Positions 47,322 through 56,650 of a DNA stretch of 64,000 nucleotides are shown in pieces. A program made the translations under genes and the position numbers. Every line of letters begins with the position of its first letter. The stretch's first letter is position 1. Below the pieces are notes generated by a model. That model searched no databases, was not told the origin of the DNA, and saw nothing but the letters and a program-made list of their open reading frames with translations. This DNA comes from Bradyrhizobium sp. ISRA430 (GTDB taxonomy: Bacteria > Pseudomonadota > Alphaproteobacteria > Rhizobiales > Xanthobacteraceae), in the NCBI RefSeq assembly GCF_029909975.1, contig NZ_CP094516.1, positions 2,914,001 through 2,978,000 on the forward strand. Direction: 5' to 3'.

Positions 47322-48236
47322 ATGAATTTGAATTCGCTTGACCTCAATCTCCTGACCGCGCTCGACGCGCTGCTGCGCGAGGCCAATGTCAGCCGCGCCG
47401 CTTTGAGGATCGGCCTGTCGCAGCCGGCGACCAGCCACGCGCTGCAGCGCCTGCGCGACATCTTCGGCGACCCGCTTCTGGTGCGCACCGGTTCGCGCAT
47501 GGAGCTGACGCCGCGGGCCCAGGCGTTGCGCGCACCCCTGGTACAGGCGCTCGACCAGGTGCGCGGGCTGTTCGTGGCCGAGGACTTCGATGCGGCCCGC
47601 AGCGAGCGGCAGTTCCGCCTGATGATGCCGGATCTCGCGGTCGAGCTTCTGATGCCGCCCTTGATGGAGAAGGTCACGCGCCTTGCGCCCAATGTCCGCA
47701 TCGACGTCGTGCCGTGGCGGGGGCCGGCGATCTTCCACGCCGAGTTCGCCCGCACCATCGACCTCGTGATCTCGATCGGCAACGCCTTCAAGGGATTTCA
47801 CCGCCAGCTTCTCTATACCGACAGCGATGCACTGGCGGTGCGGCGCGGCCATCCCCTGGGAGCGAAGCTGAAGCGGCGCGAGACCTTCCTCGCAGCGCGC
47901 CATGTCGGCGTGATCATCCGCGGCCAGGCCGAAGACCTGATCGACACCTGGCTGCGCGCCAAGGGTATCGAGCGGCACATCGCGCTGGTCGTGTCAGGCT
48001 ATCTCGAGGCGCTGCATGTCGCCGCCCGCACCGACCTCGTCGCCTTCGTGCCGCGCCGGCTGATTGCGGCCCTGTCGAAACAGCTCGGGCTAGCCGCGGT
48101 GACGCCGCCGCTCGACCCCGGCATCGACGAGCAGTTCATGTTCTATCCGACCCGCGCGCAGATGGACCCCGGCTCGATCTGGCTGAGGCGCCTGATGCTG
48201 GAGACAGGACGGGAGTTGGAGAAGAAAGCTTCGTAG
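47322..48236 (+). CDS. LysR-family transcriptional regulator
   Basis: The 304-residue protein begins MNLNSLDLNLLTALDALLRE with the LysR winged helix (ALRIGLSQPATSHALQRLRD, FGDPLLVRTGSRMELTPRAQ), then the two-lobe effector domain. The LNLNSLDLNLL form and PLVxALxQV spacing resemble NodD/SyrM-type and other regulators in Rhizobiales, but the effector is unknown. The frame is open upstream; ATG 47322 is the conserved LysR start. It is divergent from the NTF2-like gene across a dyad operator. Confidence 0.93.
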   Translation: MNLNSLDLNLLTALDALLREANVSRAALRIGLSQPATSHALQRLRDIFGDPLLVRTGSRMELTPRAQALRAPLVQALDQVRGLFVAEDFDAARSERQFRLMMPDLAVELLMPPLMEKVTRLAPNVRIDVVPWRGPAIFHAEFARTIDLVISIGNAFKGFHRQLLYTDSDALAVRRGHPLGAKLKRRETFLAARHVGVIIRGQAEDLIDTWLRAKGIERHIALVVSGYLEALHVAARTDLVAFVPRRLIAALSKQLGLAAVTPPLDPGIDEQFMFYPTRAQMDPGSIWLRRLMLETGRELEKKAS

Positions 48237-48275
48237 GGGGTTAGCCCTGCGGCTGCGCGAAGCGCAGTCCGCTGG

Positions 48276-48328
48276 GCGTAACCCACCGCAGGTCTATCCG
48301 CGTGGAAGCTAAAAGAGGTGGGTTACGC
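48276..48328. repeat. Inverted repeat between convergent genes
   Basis: GCGTAACCCACC (48276-48287) and GGTGGGTTACGC (48317-48328) are 12-bp perfect arms, located between the lysR-type gene and the GST gene. The flanking GCGCGAAGCGCAG is another hairpin. Confidence 0.8.
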
Positions 48329-48370
48329 TTCGCTACCGACCCTACGATCGCCGGAACGACACCGAGTTTG

Positions 48371-48991
48371 TTACGCCTTCTGCGCGTCCATCACCTTGCG
48401 CACGGCGGGCCGGTCGGACATCCGCTTGAAATGGTCCGCGACCTTCGACGTGGCGTTGATGTCGACACCGTCGCCTTCGAGCCAGAGCGACAGCGTGTAA
48501 AGATAGGGATCGCAGATCGTATACTGCTCGCCCATCACCCACGGCCCCCTCAACATCTTCTGCTCGATCAGGGAGAAGCAGGCGCCCATGGTCTTCGGGA
48601 TCATCTGCTTCATATCGGCGAACGAGCTCTCTTCGGTCGCCCAACGTGCGCCGCGCATCTTGTGGGCATGCGCCACGTGCACGGTCGAGCAGAGATAGGA
48701 GTTGAACGACTGCACCTGCGCAAATGCAAAGGCGTCGTCGAGCGGCGCAAGCTTCGCCTTGGGAAAGGTTTGCGCGATGTAGGCGAGCATTGCCGGCGTC
48801 TCGGTGAGGACGCCGCGATCGGTCAACAGCGCCGGCACGCGGCCTTTCGGATTGATCGCGAGGTAGTCCGGGCTGTTCTGCTGGTTGGCCTTGAAGTTCA
48901 GTCGTTCGGCCGTGTAGTCGGCACCGACCTCTTCCAGGGCGATGTAGGTGGCGAGCGCGCAGGTGCCGGGGGCATAGTAGAGCTTGAACAT
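48371..48991 (-). CDS. Glutathione S-transferase, beta-class-like
   Basis: A 206-residue GST. MFKLYYAPGTCALATYIALE has the Cys of beta-class GSTs (GTCALA), KGRVPALLTDRGVLTETPAM is the glutathione site, and WVMGEQYTICDPYLYTLSLW the C-domain N-capping box. It is a different class from the GST at 43747. Detoxification or disulfide exchange is inferred. It is adjacent to, and divergent from, the FAD monooxygenase gene. Confidence 0.92.
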   Translation of the reverse strand: MFKLYYAPGTCALATYIALEEVGADYTAERLNFKANQQNSPDYLAINPKGRVPALLTDRGVLTETPAMLAYIAQTFPKAKLAPLDDAFAFAQVQSFNSYLCSTVHVAHAHKMRGARWATEESSFADMKQMIPKTMGACFSLIEQKMLRGPWVMGEQYTICDPYLYTLSLWLEGDGVDINATSKVADHFKRMSDRPAVRKVMDAQKA

Positions 48992-49114
48992 GTCGGACCT
49001 CGTGAGAAAGGGAGAAGGTAACGGCCGCGCACCGCCGCGTCCATAGGGCTCTCTTCGCAGTTGCCCACGGCCGCCTCCTCATGCGAAGACCCGCCAATCG
49101 GAGGGGGATTTGTC

Positions 49115-50398
49115 ATGACCGCACTCATCGCCGGTGGCGGCATCGGCGGGCTGACGCTTGCGCTCAGCCTGCACCAGATCGGCGTTCCCGCAAAAGTGTT
49201 CGAGAGCGTGGCCGAACTCCGGCCGCTCGGCGTCGGCATCAATGTGCTGCCGCATGCGGTGCGCGAGCTGATCGAGCTCGGACTGATGGACAGGCTCGAT
49301 GCCAGCGGCGTGCGCACCCGCGAGCTCGCCTACTTCTCCAAGCACGGCAGGCCGATCTGGAGCGAGCCGCGCGGATTAGAGGCCGGCTACAAATGGCCGC
49401 AATTCTCGATCCATCGCGGCACCCTCCAGCAGCTCCTGCTCGACACCGCGATCGAGCGGCTCGGCCGCGACAACATCCTCACCAGCCATCATCTGACCGG
49501 CTGGAGCGAGACCGCCAACGGCGTGCGCGCCGACTTCATCGACCGGGCGACCGGCAAGCCCGCCGGCAGTTACGAAGGCGCGATCCTGATCGCAGCCGAC
49601 GGCATTCATTCCGCCGCACGAGAAAAGCTCTATCCGCAGGAGGGGCCGCCGATCTGGAACGGCCGCATCCTCTGGCGCGGCGTGACGCCGGCAAAGGCGT
49701 TCCTGACCGGCCGCACCATGATCATGGCCGGCCACGAGATCCTGAAGTTTGTCTGCTATCCGATCAGCAAGGAGCCGGACGCCGCAGGCAACCACCAGAT
49801 CAACTGGGTCGCCGAGCGGCACATGCCGCCGACCTATCAGTGGCGGCGCGAGGACTATAACCGCACCGCGCGCCTGGAAGAATTTTTGCCGTGGTTCGAG
49901 AGCTGGCAGTTCGATTGGCTCGACGTGACCGGCCTGATCCGGAACTGCCCGCACGCCTACGAATATCCGCTGGTCGACCGCGATCCGGTATCGCAATGGA
50001 CCTTCAGCCGCGTCACGCTGATGGGCGATGCCGCGCATCCGATGTACCCGATCGGATCGAACGGCGCCTCGCAGGCGATCCTCGATGCCCGCGTCATCAC
50101 CCGCGAGATCTTGGCGCACGGCCCGACGCAAGGAGCGCTAGAGGCCTATGAGGCCGAGCGCCGGCCGGCGACCACCGACCTCGTCCTGCTCAACCGCAAG
50201 AACGGCCCCGAGCAGGTGATGCAACTCGTCGAGGAGCGCGCGCCCGACGGCTACAACGTCGTCACCGACGTGCTGTCCCAGCAGGAGCTGGAGGACATCG
50301 CCGCGAATTACAAGCGCGTCGCCGGCTTCCAGGTCGAAGCGCTCAACGCCAAGCCGCCGATCGTGCCGCGGCCGGATGGAAAACGCGTGAGGGCTTAG
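49115..50398 (+). CDS. FAD-dependent monooxygenase/oxidoreductase
   Basis: Group A flavoprotein hydroxylase family. MTALIAGGGIGGLTLALSLH is the FAD GxGxxG fold, GAILIAADGIHSAAREKLYP the DG motif, and LMGDAAHPMYPIGSNGASQA the second FAD motif (GDAAHP). 427 residues; GGAGGGGG eight bases upstream fixes ATG 49115, although the frame is open from 49061. The sequence most resembles PhzS/salicylate hydroxylase-like enzymes, but the aromatic substrate is unknown. Confidence 0.92.
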   Translation: MTALIAGGGIGGLTLALSLHQIGVPAKVFESVAELRPLGVGINVLPHAVRELIELGLMDRLDASGVRTRELAYFSKHGRPIWSEPRGLEAGYKWPQFSIHRGTLQQLLLDTAIERLGRDNILTSHHLTGWSETANGVRADFIDRATGKPAGSYEGAILIAADGIHSAAREKLYPQEGPPIWNGRILWRGVTPAKAFLTGRTMIMAGHEILKFVCYPISKEPDAAGNHQINWVAERHMPPTYQWRREDYNRTARLEEFLPWFESWQFDWLDVTGLIRNCPHAYEYPLVDRDPVSQWTFSRVTLMGDAAHPMYPIGSNGASQAILDARVITREILAHGPTQGALEAYEAERRPATTDLVLLNRKNGPEQVMQLVEERAPDGYNVVTDVLSQQELEDIAANYKRVAGFQVEALNAKPPIVPRPDGKRVRA

Positions 50399-50429
50399 AA
50401 GATCAAGGTTGGTGACGCACTGACGCTGC

Positions 50430-50461
50430 ACCCTCTCCCTGTGGCCCCTGTTGGAGAGGGT
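50430..50461. repeat. Hairpin repeat after the monooxygenase gene
   Basis: ACCCTCTCC and GGAGAGGGT pair over 9 bp, of the same CCTCTCC style as 5285-5308. It may end the monooxygenase transcript. Confidence 0.6.
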
Positions 50462-50878
50462 CAGCCTCGCGGAACGCGAAGCTGGGGATCTGACCGGCGC
50501 CGGACTGCTGGGCCTCGTGGCGTGGATAGGTCCGATGTCACGGTTTGACCGGACCTGCCTCGTGCGGGCCTTGGACCGCCGCTTTTGAGACCCATAGCGG
50601 TCTCGATGCCCGAGTTGGAAACACGCTCAGCTTCGGCCGTACCGCATTGGTTTCATCAAATGGTCTAAAAATTTTAAGCGTGGCACGCGAAGGCTGAAGA
50701 TGCCACTAAAACCATTGACTACGTCAAAATAGGTACATTGATCAGAGGTAACAACGATATTACGATACAACCGGATTTGCAGCCATTTTGGCTAGGCCGC
50801 TTTTGCGATCCGAAGACTCTTTGCTGTCAATTTGCTTCCCGACCAAATTGTAGTTTTGTTTTTTTGGGGAGAACAGAA
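50462..50878. other. AT-rich upstream region of the AraC regulator
   Basis: No gene is supported. Base composition falls after about 50630. A TTGAC-TAC-GTCAA dyad (50715-50727) lies 152 bp before the start chosen for the regulator and could be an operator or part of a promoter. This marks the left edge of the accessory segment. Confidence 0.4.
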
Positions 50879-51880
50879 GTGGCGTGGAGTAGAGTTCTTT
50901 GCTTTACCGATCCACTGGCGTGCCAGGCAGCCTTCCCGTATTCCGACATAGAAATACTTCCCACGACGAAAGAGTTTCGGATCGACATGACCCAGGTCGC
51001 CCTGAGCCGGCTCTGGTTGCAACGTACTCACTTATCCTCGCCAACTGTCAGCACCGCCACAAGCAAGCCTGGTCGGCGATCGATCGGCTTTCTTACCGAG
51101 TCCAATTTGTCACCCTACCATCACTGTGGAATTGAGGTCATGCCCGGTGACATCATTGACAACACGCTTGAAGCCGAGCATCGACGATGCGGCCCTGGTC
51201 TTGACTACGGCGCGATGTCCATCCCCACCGACGAGCTCGATACTGCAGTCGAAGCCATAATTGGCTGCGAGTTGATGGAAAAGTCAGGACGGCACATTTT
51301 TCGTCCACCCCCTCATTCGATGTCACGACTGCTGAAGTTACACCGGGCGATCGGACAGCTCGCATGCGACACTCCCGATATTTTGCAACTGCCGGAGGTG
51401 CTTCGCGCGCTGGAGAATGAATTCGTGCACGTCATGGTCAGATGCCTCGCCGATACGGTCGACGCAAAGACCAGCACTCGCGGCCGAGGCCATAATGCTA
51501 TCACGGCGCGGTTCGAGGAGTTTCTGGAGGCAAATCCCGACCGGCCGCTCTATCTCACCGAAATCTGTGCAGCTATTGGTGTCGCGGAGCGAACGCTTCG
51601 CGCCTCCTGCGAAGAGCATCTGGGCATGGGACCGATCCGTTTTCTCACCCTCCGTCGAATGCACCTCGTGCATCGCGCGTTGCTAAGCGCGGTTCCATCG
51701 ACGTCAACCGTCACGCAGATAGCTACCGACCATGGCTTTTGCGAGCTTGGCCGCTTTGCGGTGGCGTATCGCGCCGCGTTCGGAGAGTCGCCGTCCGAGA
51801 CCTTGAGGCGCCCCACGCAGCAGATTGCGATCCACCTCAATCGCCCATCATCACTCGTGGCCGCTGAGGCCAACGCATAG
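50879..51880 (+). CDS. AraC-family transcriptional regulator
   Basis: The 333-residue protein has an AraC HTH C-terminus: RPLYLTEICAAIGVAERTLR for the first helix-turn-helix and VTQIATDHGFCELGRFAVAY for the second, followed by RAAFGESPSETLR. The N-terminal part (ACQAAFPYSDIEILPTTKEF onward) is like the sensor half of rhizobial AraC regulators. GTG 50879 with GGGGAG at 50867-50872 is the start; the longer TTG reading is less likely. Codon use is less GC-biased than in flanking genes, suggesting acquisition. Confidence 0.85.
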   Translation: MAWSRVLCFTDPLACQAAFPYSDIEILPTTKEFRIDMTQVALSRLWLQRTHLSSPTVSTATSKPGRRSIGFLTESNLSPYHHCGIEVMPGDIIDNTLEAEHRRCGPGLDYGAMSIPTDELDTAVEAIIGCELMEKSGRHIFRPPPHSMSRLLKLHRAIGQLACDTPDILQLPEVLRALENEFVHVMVRCLADTVDAKTSTRGRGHNAITARFEEFLEANPDRPLYLTEICAAIGVAERTLRASCEEHLGMGPIRFLTLRRMHLVHRALLSAVPSTSTVTQIATDHGFCELGRFAVAYRAAFGESPSETLRRPTQQIAIHLNRPSSLVAAEANA

Positions 51881-52139
51881 CCTTGCAAATGGGGGCCTCT
51901 TTGCGAAGTCTGCTTGTGGGCCCTCAGCGGCGGAAATCCATGTCGGCTTACACGGCATCGTGCAGGACGGCTTCGGGTCAGAATTGGGAAGAGCTCACGT
52001 TGAGCAAAACGAGTCCGCTCCTGCTTTGAATGATGACGCGCCGCATTTGCGACGCAGCAATTGCATCGTCAGCGGGTGCGACGACCATCAATGCGTGATA
52101 CGCTGTGTCCCGTCGTCCTCAAGATGCAATGAGGATCGA
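51881..52139. other. Gene debris after the AraC regulator
   Basis: No intact gene is supported. Open frames here have no recognisable protein signature and are interrupted or shared with the preceding frame. Confidence 0.4.
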
Positions 52140-52241
52140 ATGAAGCGGCGGGAGTTCATAGCGGGCACTGCGGCGCGTTCGTTTTGCCACGATATTCGCG
52201 CGCGCAAGGAAAACGCCGCCGGCTTGGTTTCCTTGCCGTAG
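52140..52241 (+). pseudogene. Remnant N-terminus of an ABC substrate-binding protein
   Basis: MKRREFIAGTAARSFCHDIR starts like the signal sequence MKRREFI of a family of ABC-type substrate-binding proteins that are frequent in Bradyrhizobium. After 33 residues it reaches a stop, and no downstream frame resembles a binding protein. AGGAT precedes the ATG. It is best read as the truncated end of a decayed gene. Confidence 0.5.
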
Positions 52242-52339
52242 GTGATGGCAGCGGGAAGGTCCTCAATCAAGCGCTACTCGTCCGCGCCGACGAGGTCATC
52301 GAATGATGTCGGCTTCCGGCCCCGACTAGGACCTCCGGC

Positions 52340-52381
52340 GATGTCCGCTGTCGCGCCGCAGTTGGAGGCATAGCGGACATC
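52340..52381. repeat. 10-bp perfect inverted repeat in the debris region
   Basis: GATGTCCGCT (52340-52349) and AGCGGACATC (52372-52381), 22 nt apart. Such GTCCGCT arms often accompany decayed MKRREFI-type genes, so it could be part of the same remnant. Confidence 0.6.
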
Positions 52382-52887
52382 AATGCGCCTGATCCAGGCC
52401 GCCCTCATCTCAGGAGATTGGGATCACGGATGGGCATTCGCGTCATCCGACGAGCCGCCCGGCGGCCCGTCCGCCCGAATTCAGGCCCGGTAGAGCCACG
52501 GCGCGACGCCCGTTTTCCCGTTAGGCGGATCAGGCCCTAACCCGATTTCGCCTTTCACCTAGTCGTGAGTTGGGTCCGCTGCCTGCGCGGGTCTACATCA
52601 GAAGTGGGTTGATCGAGACGGTCTCTCGCGCCACGAGCGCCACAGGAGCAGGCCGACAGTGCCAGTGCCCGACGGGGCCAGCGCCGACAGTGCCAGCGTC
52701 CTTGCGGCCAGAGAAAGCGAGCATCAACCTCCGCGCCCCACGCGGCGCAAGCGCTTGCGTCCGCGAGTCGGGCGCGGTTGTTTGATAGGCCGTTTTCGTG
52801 ATGATCCTGTAGGCCTTCGCGAGCCGCTTGCGGGTGGCGCGACGTGATGGCGCCTGAGCGCGCGCACCACGCCTATGTGAGCTTGTC
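52382..52887. other. Gene-free stretch before the PaaK-like gene
   Basis: No convincing gene. A short direct repeat, GCCGACAGTGCCAG, occurs twice about 30 bp apart near 52652 and 52683. A 139-codon minus-strand frame overlaps the PaaK-like start and lacks any family signature. Confidence 0.4.
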
Positions 52888-54255
52888 ATGAGCGAAAGCA
52901 TCTCATCGGTATTGCTCGATGCGCACCGCGCAAGAAGGCAAGGTCTCAACGCTATCGCGCAGCGACAACGCGCCCGGCTTGGCGAGGCCGTCGCCTTCGC
53001 TCGCACCAACTCGCCCTATTATCGCGAGCTCTATCAGGGTCTACCGGAGCGGATTGAGAGTTCGTCCGTGCTGCCGGTGGCTAATAAGCAAGAGCTGATG
53101 CGTCATTTTGACGACTGGGTCACCGATCGCGAGGTTAGTTTCGCGGCAGTGCGGGCGTTCGTCGATAACCCTGAGCTGATCGGACAACGCCTCCTTGGCA
53201 AATATTCAGTGGCAACCACCTCGGGCACCACCGGGACACCTGGAATATTCCTGTTGGACAAGCACAATTGGACGGTCACACTTGCGTTTTCGCTGCGCAT
53301 GATGATCGGCGCGCTTAGCGCCAGCGAGATATTCTGTCTCCTCGTCCGCGGCGGCCGCACGGCTTCGGTGCTGGCGATGGGGGGCCACTACATCGGTGCA
53401 GCCAGCTTTGCTGCGATCCGCGCAAATTGGTCGGCCCGACGATTCCGGGCGCTCCCGGCGCAGGCCCCGTTGCGGAATCTGGTCACCGAACTCAATCGGT
53501 TCCACCCGGCTCTGCTTATCGGATACGCCGGCGTCATGGCGCTATTGGCCGCCGAGCAGGATGCGGGTCGCCTGCATATTCGGCCGGTGCTGGTTCTTCC
53601 GACCTCGGAAGGGCTTTCGCAGGACGGATACGACCGGATCGCAAAGGCATTCCACGCCAAGGTCCGGACCGTTTACGTCGCGACGGAATGCCTGTTCATG
53701 GCTATCGGCTGTGAACACGGTTGGCATCATGTCAACAGCGATTGGGCGATTCTCGAACCCGTCGATGCGAGCTATCAGCCGGTTCCGCCCGGCGAGGAGG
53801 CGCATACGGTCCTCGTGAGCAACCTCGCCAATCGCGTGCAGCCGATCCTCCGCTACGATCTCGGCGACCGCATCCTGCAACGACCTGATCCCTATCCTTG
53901 CGGCAACCCACTTCCGGCGATCCGCGTGCGGGGCCGCGCTGCCGACATCCTCACGTTTCCAACCGAGCGCGGCGAGAAAGTCGCAATGCCATCGCTCGCG
54001 CTTGAGATCGATCATGTACCCGGCGTGGAGCTGTTTCAGATCGTGCAGACAGCGCCGACACAATTGCGCGTTCGCCTCCATCCCGCAGCCGACGCTGACC
54101 CAAACCGGGTTTGGCGGGCGGTGCATTCCGAATTGACCAAGCTGCTGAATGAGCATGGGCTTGGTCAGGTGTCTGTTGAGTTGGCCGCCGAACCACCAGT
54201 CCCATCTTCCGCCGGAAAATACCGCACCGTCATCCCACTGGTTCTGAGTGCTTGA
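52888..54255 (+). CDS. PaaK/CapK-like adenylate-forming enzyme
   Basis: A 455-residue ANL-superfamily protein of the phenylacetate-CoA ligase (CapK/CoF synthetase-like) branch. YYRELYQGLPERIESSSVLP is the N-terminal PaaK pattern, ATTSGTTGTPGIFLLDKHNW the P-loop-like AMP motif, RYDLGDRILQRPDPYPCG the adenylate motif (YxxGD), and RVRGRAADILTFP the hinge. Function as an acyl-CoA ligase or acyltransferase for a secondary metabolite is inferred. No pathway partners are adjacent; it stands at the right end of the accessory segment, with an AraC regulator 1 kb upstream. Confidence 0.85.
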   Translation: MSESISSVLLDAHRARRQGLNAIAQRQRARLGEAVAFARTNSPYYRELYQGLPERIESSSVLPVANKQELMRHFDDWVTDREVSFAAVRAFVDNPELIGQRLLGKYSVATTSGTTGTPGIFLLDKHNWTVTLAFSLRMMIGALSASEIFCLLVRGGRTASVLAMGGHYIGAASFAAIRANWSARRFRALPAQAPLRNLVTELNRFHPALLIGYAGVMALLAAEQDAGRLHIRPVLVLPTSEGLSQDGYDRIAKAFHAKVRTVYVATECLFMAIGCEHGWHHVNSDWAILEPVDASYQPVPPGEEAHTVLVSNLANRVQPILRYDLGDRILQRPDPYPCGNPLPAIRVRGRAADILTFPTERGEKVAMPSLALEIDHVPGVELFQIVQTAPTQLRVRLHPAADADPNRVWRAVHSELTKLLNEHGLGQVSVELAAEPPVPSSAGKYRTVIPLVLSA

Positions 54256-54292
54256 AGACGCCGATGGGTGGACAACGATTATCCCCTCCGCC

Positions 54293-54712
54293 TCAGCGCA
54301 CGACCCTTGCCGCCTCGAGCAGGCGCTCACTCGCGGTTGCAGTCGCAAGCAGCGTGCCATCCTCGGCCATCAGCTTGCCCTCGACGAAGGCGATGGTCTT
54401 GCCGAGCTGCGTCACAGTCGCCTCGCCGATGATCGGCCCGGGCTTTGCGGGGCTAAGAAAGTTCACGGTCATGCTGATGGTAGTGGTGTAGAGCCGGCCT
54501 TCGCTCATCACGAGCACCGCGGGGCCCATGGTGTCGTCGAGCATGGCCGAGAGCATGCCGCCCTGGATGAAGCCGGCCGGGTTGCAGAACTCGGATTTTC
54601 CGTCAAAGGAAAGCCTGATCCAGCCCTGCTCTGGGCGAGCATCGAGCAGGCGCCATCCCAAAAGCTCGGCGCAGGGCGGCCTGGGAAAGTTATCGAGCGC
54701 GGTCTTGACCAT
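54293..54712 (-). CDS. PaaI-type hotdog thioesterase
   Basis: A 139-residue thioesterase: FCNPAGFIQGGMLSAMLDDT holds the hotdog GGxxxxxxD catalytic segment, and LYTTTISMTVNFLSPAKPGP the core beta-strand pair. These enzymes hydrolyse acyl- or aryl-CoA esters. GGAGG six bases upstream fixes ATG 54712. It is convergent with the PaaK-like gene by strand but starts after mutY on the minus strand, and may be co-transcribed from the mutY side. Confidence 0.9.
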   Translation of the reverse strand: MVKTALDNFPRPPCAELLGWRLLDARPEQGWIRLSFDGKSEFCNPAGFIQGGMLSAMLDDTMGPAVLVMSEGRLYTTTISMTVNFLSPAKPGPIIGEATVTQLGKTIAFVEGKLMAEDGTLLATATASERLLEAARVVR

Positions 54713-54781
54713 GCGAAGCCTCCGTTGCCGCTCGCTGGTAACGCAAGCCTGCTGACAGCCTGATGTCAGCAGCATGGGCGG

Positions 54782-55903
54782 CTACAGGTCCAGTCCGTGC
54801 GCAATCACCTTGCGCATAACATTGGGCAGCGCTTCGCTCGCAAGGGTCGCAATCGGCACCCAGCGCATGCCGTCCGGCGCCCGCGCACGAATCTCGGCGC
54901 GCGCAGTGTAGACCACGAGCTCCAGCGGAAAATGCGTGAAGACGTGGGTGACGACGCCGAGCTTGCGCTGCCAGCGCGAAAGCCCCTTCAGCTCCGGCGC
55001 CTGCTCTTTCGCCGCCTTGTCGTCCTGGCCGGCGAGCCAGTCCGAGCCCGGCACCTCGGTCATTCCGCCGAGCAATCCCTGCTCCGGCCGGGTGCGGACG
55101 AGGAGTTCGTCGCCACGCGTGACGACGAAGGCTGCGCCGCGCCGCAACGTCCCGCTCTTCTTCGGCGCTTTGCGTGGAAACGTCTCCTGCGTTCCTTGTG
55201 CGCGCGCCGCGCAATCATCGTTGAGCGGGCAGAGCGAGCAGGCCGGCTTTTTCGGCGTGCAGATCGAAGCGCCGAGATCCATCAGCGCCTGTGCGCTGTC
55301 GCCGGCGCGAGACTTCTCGTCACCGGCGCGCGAGTCGGCAAGGAGCGTCGCTGCCAGTTGCTGGATCAGCGGCTTGGCCTGCGGGAGTTCCTCTTCGACT
55401 GCAAAGAGCCGCGACACCACCCGCTCGATATTGCCGTCGACCGGCATGGTTCGGCGATCGAACGCGATCGCTGCGATCGCGGCCGCCGTGTAGGGCCCGA
55501 TCCCCGGCAGCGCGCGCAGCCCTTCCTCGGTTTCGGGAAACACGCCGCCATGATCGCGCGTCACGGCGACCGCGCAAGCGTAAAGGTTGCGTGCGCGCGA
55601 GTAATAGCCGAGCCCGGCCCACATCCGCAGCACGTCGTCGAGCGAGGCTCGCCCCAGCGCCGTGACATCCGGCCAGCGCGCGACGAATTTCTCGAAATAG
55701 GGCCCGACCGCCTTCACGGTGGTCTGCTGCAGCATGATCTCCGACAGCCAGACGCGGTAGGGATCCGCGGCATCGCCCGGCGCCGCGCGCCAAGGCAGCC
55801 TGCGGCGGTGACGGTCGTACCACGCGAGCAGCGCCAGGGGGCGTGCCAAACGTTCCGGCTCGACTGGTTCCGACTTCGCCTTTAGGGTGGCTCTGAGGTT
55901 CAT
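54782..55903 (-). CDS. mutY: Adenine DNA glycosylase MutY
   Basis: Removes A mispaired with 8-oxoguanine. Landmarks are WLSEIMLQQTTVKAVGPYFE, the helix-hairpin-helix LRALPGIGPYTAAAIAAIAF with the catalytic Asp in MPVDGNIERVVSRL, the [4Fe-4S] Cys set CTPKKPACSLCPLNDDC, and a C-terminal NUDIX-like 8-oxoG domain (LLGGMTEVPGSDWL). 373 residues from ATG 55903; a longer frame reaches upstream across the DUF721 start and is rejected. A duplicated heptad, SRAGDEK-SRAGDSA, lies near residue 195. It diverges from the DUF721 gene. Confidence 0.96.
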   Translation of the reverse strand: MNLRATLKAKSEPVEPERLARPLALLAWYDRHRRRLPWRAAPGDAADPYRVWLSEIMLQQTTVKAVGPYFEKFVARWPDVTALGRASLDDVLRMWAGLGYYSRARNLYACAVAVTRDHGGVFPETEEGLRALPGIGPYTAAAIAAIAFDRRTMPVDGNIERVVSRLFAVEEELPQAKPLIQQLAATLLADSRAGDEKSRAGDSAQALMDLGASICTPKKPACSLCPLNDDCAARAQGTQETFPRKAPKKSGTLRRGAAFVVTRGDELLVRTRPEQGLLGGMTEVPGSDWLAGQDDKAAKEQAPELKGLSRWQRKLGVVTHVFTHFPLELVVYTARAEIRARAPDGMRWVPIATLASEALPNVMRKVIAHGLDL

Positions 55904-56030
55904 GTCGCCACTGTAACGGGCTGGCGCCGATCTCTCCACGTCATGCCCGCGCTCGTCGCAGGCATCCACGTCTTTCTTCTCGCAAGGCTCCGGGATTTCT
56001 GACCGACTACACACGGTGCTATAAGGCCCC

Positions 56031-56510
56031 ATGTCCAAACCCGGCCCTGTCATCGCAAAGCCGCTTTCGATTCTCCTCAACGACGTCTTTGCCGAGGCCT
56101 ATGCCAGGCAGGGCTTTGCCGCGCGCGAGCTGGTGACGCGGTGGGCGCAGATTGCCGGGCCGGAGATCGCAGCCCACGCGGAGCCATTGAAGATGCAATG
56201 GCCGCGCCCGGTGGAGGGCCAGCCGCAGGAGCCGGCAACGCTGGTGCTGCGGGTCGAGGGGCCGATGGCGCTGGAAATTCAGCACTCCGCGGACGTCATC
56301 CTGGAGCGGGTCAACCGCTTCTTCGGCTGGAGTGCGGTCGGCAAGCTCGCTTTCCGCCAGGCCCCCCTGTCGCGGTCCCGGCGACCGGTGCGGCCCGGCC
56401 CGCCGGACCCGAAGGCGGTCGCCAAGATGGCGGAGAGCCTTACCGACATCGAAGATGAACAGTTGAAGACGGCGCTGGCGCGCCTCGGGGCCGCAATCAA
56501 GCGAAATTGA
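56031..56510 (+). CDS. DUF721 (DciA-like) protein
   Basis: A 159-residue protein with the DUF721 core: SILLNDVFAEAYARQGFAAR, VTRWAQIAGPEIAAHAEPLK and ATLVLRVEGPMALEIQHSAD, then INRFFGW-type text. DUF721 includes DciA, the helicase-loading factor of bacteria lacking DnaC, so a role in replication initiation is plausible. It diverges from mutY by 127 bp and precedes the DsbA gene with a gap of 140 bp. Confidence 0.88.
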   Translation: MSKPGPVIAKPLSILLNDVFAEAYARQGFAARELVTRWAQIAGPEIAAHAEPLKMQWPRPVEGQPQEPATLVLRVEGPMALEIQHSADVILERVNRFFGWSAVGKLAFRQAPLSRSRRPVRPGPPDPKAVAKMAESLTDIEDEQLKTALARLGAAIKRN

Positions 56511-56650
56511 GCCTTATTGCGCCGGCAATCTGGACCCGTCCTTGCGCCTCGCCATTGCCTCAAACGACATTTCAAGCTAGCGACAGGCCGCCCGAGAAGG
56601 GAACCTTGATACGAACTTTGGGCGAGACCACGCCAACCCGGGAGCCGACC

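Noticed and set aside
52593..53009. 139-codon minus-strand frame before the PaaK-like gene
   Set aside because: It overlaps the PaaK-like start, has no family and no ribosome site.
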